From Branchiostoma belcheri (taxonomy: Eukaryota > Chordata > Leptocardii > Amphioxiformes > Branchiostomatidae), in assembly GCF_001625305.1 (NCBI RefSeq), contig NW_017803909.1, positions 1,608,011 to 1,672,010 on the forward strand: DNA of 64,000 nucleotides, read 5' to 3'. The translations under genes and the position numbers were made by a program. Under the pieces are notes generated by a model. It was not told where the DNA came from. It saw only the letters and a list, made by a program, of their open reading frames with translations, and did no database searches. This document shows, piece after piece, positions 63,713 to 64,000 of the stretch (the stretch's first letter is position 1; each line of letters begins with the position of its first letter).

Positions 63713-63969
63713 AATATTGACTTTGAAAACTCTGGTTTCCGAGCCCTAAAAGCTGCACTGGATGCCTTTAAACTTCCACGGGTTGGTTCTGACCGTAGAA
63801 GGGCAAAATTGACCGGCAGTAGGAAATTATACTTTATATCCTTACCTGATGTGCCGGGGGCTAACATGGTGCATTATGTAGAGGTGTCGGGGGGAATAAC
63901 GTCCGCTTTACGGTTTAACGGCTGGATACACAGAGGTGAAATACGACCAGAGTGGAAAGAGTGCCTTCA
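63713..63969 (+). CDS. Candidate coding exon of an unidentified gene
   Basis: After a stop near 63711 the plus strand stays open for about 85 codons (FRALKAALDAFKLPR, KLYFISLPDVPGANMVHYVE, GWIHRGEIRPEWKECLQ) and ends at a good donor, CAG|GTAAGAACG, after 63969. Amino-acid use looks protein-like, but I do not recognise the family. The acceptor is unclear (CCGAG near 63741 is possible), or the exon could begin at an internal ATG. It could also be transposon-derived. The gene would continue right of the window. Confidence 0.28.
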
Positions 63970-64000
63970 GGTAAGAACGTCCAAAGAATGACCAATCAAT

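Overview
The window reads as nuclear DNA of an invertebrate deuterostome, most probably a lancelet (Branchiostoma). The grounds are gene content: an LRP3/LRP12-type receptor, BBS2, a kelch-like protein, an RNF166-type RING protein and a lineage-unusual cadherin adhesion GPCR. Short phase-consistent GT-AG exons sit in introns of 0.1-4 kb, and there is a 5'-truncated L1/Tx1-like LINE with an A-tail. The species is an inference; nothing bacterial, plasmid-like or viral was seen.

Layout. (1) 212-8776, minus: adhesion GPCR with signal peptide, cadherin repeats, mucin-like stalk, HRM-like segment, GAIN/GPS and TM1; the rest of the 7TM lies beyond the left edge. (2) 11449-22523, minus: complete 13-exon LRP12-like receptor, with a LINE (14381-18041) inserted in one intron right beside a splice donor. 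(3) 23460-32537, plus: complete 22-exon BBS2. (4) 33721-40069, minus: complete 12-exon BTB-BACK-Kelch protein. (5) 40858-45020, plus: complete 6-exon RNF166-like E3 ligase, probably with a long 3' UTR. (6) About 47.8-64.0 kb: no confident gene; degenerate repeats, a small TIR element, and at most one candidate exon at the right edge.

Two pairs are head-to-head (LRP12-like/BBS2, about 0.9 kb between start codons; kelch-like/RNF166-like, about 0.8 kb) and BBS2 and the kelch-like gene are tail-to-tail around a 41-bp minisatellite. The genes do not form one pathway: BBS2 is ciliary, the kelch and RING proteins belong to ubiquitin ligation, and the two receptors are cell-surface proteins.

I did not find a convincing new multi-gene system. 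The observations most worth checking are a tandemly duplicated exon in the adhesion GPCR whose exonic half stayed almost identical while its intronic half diverged, a LINE insertion whose target-site duplication copied a splice donor, a 92-bp near-perfect palindrome, one minisatellite family at two nearby loci, and an apparent excess of the octamer TACATGTA. Exon coordinates were read by eye from splice motifs, phase and homology.
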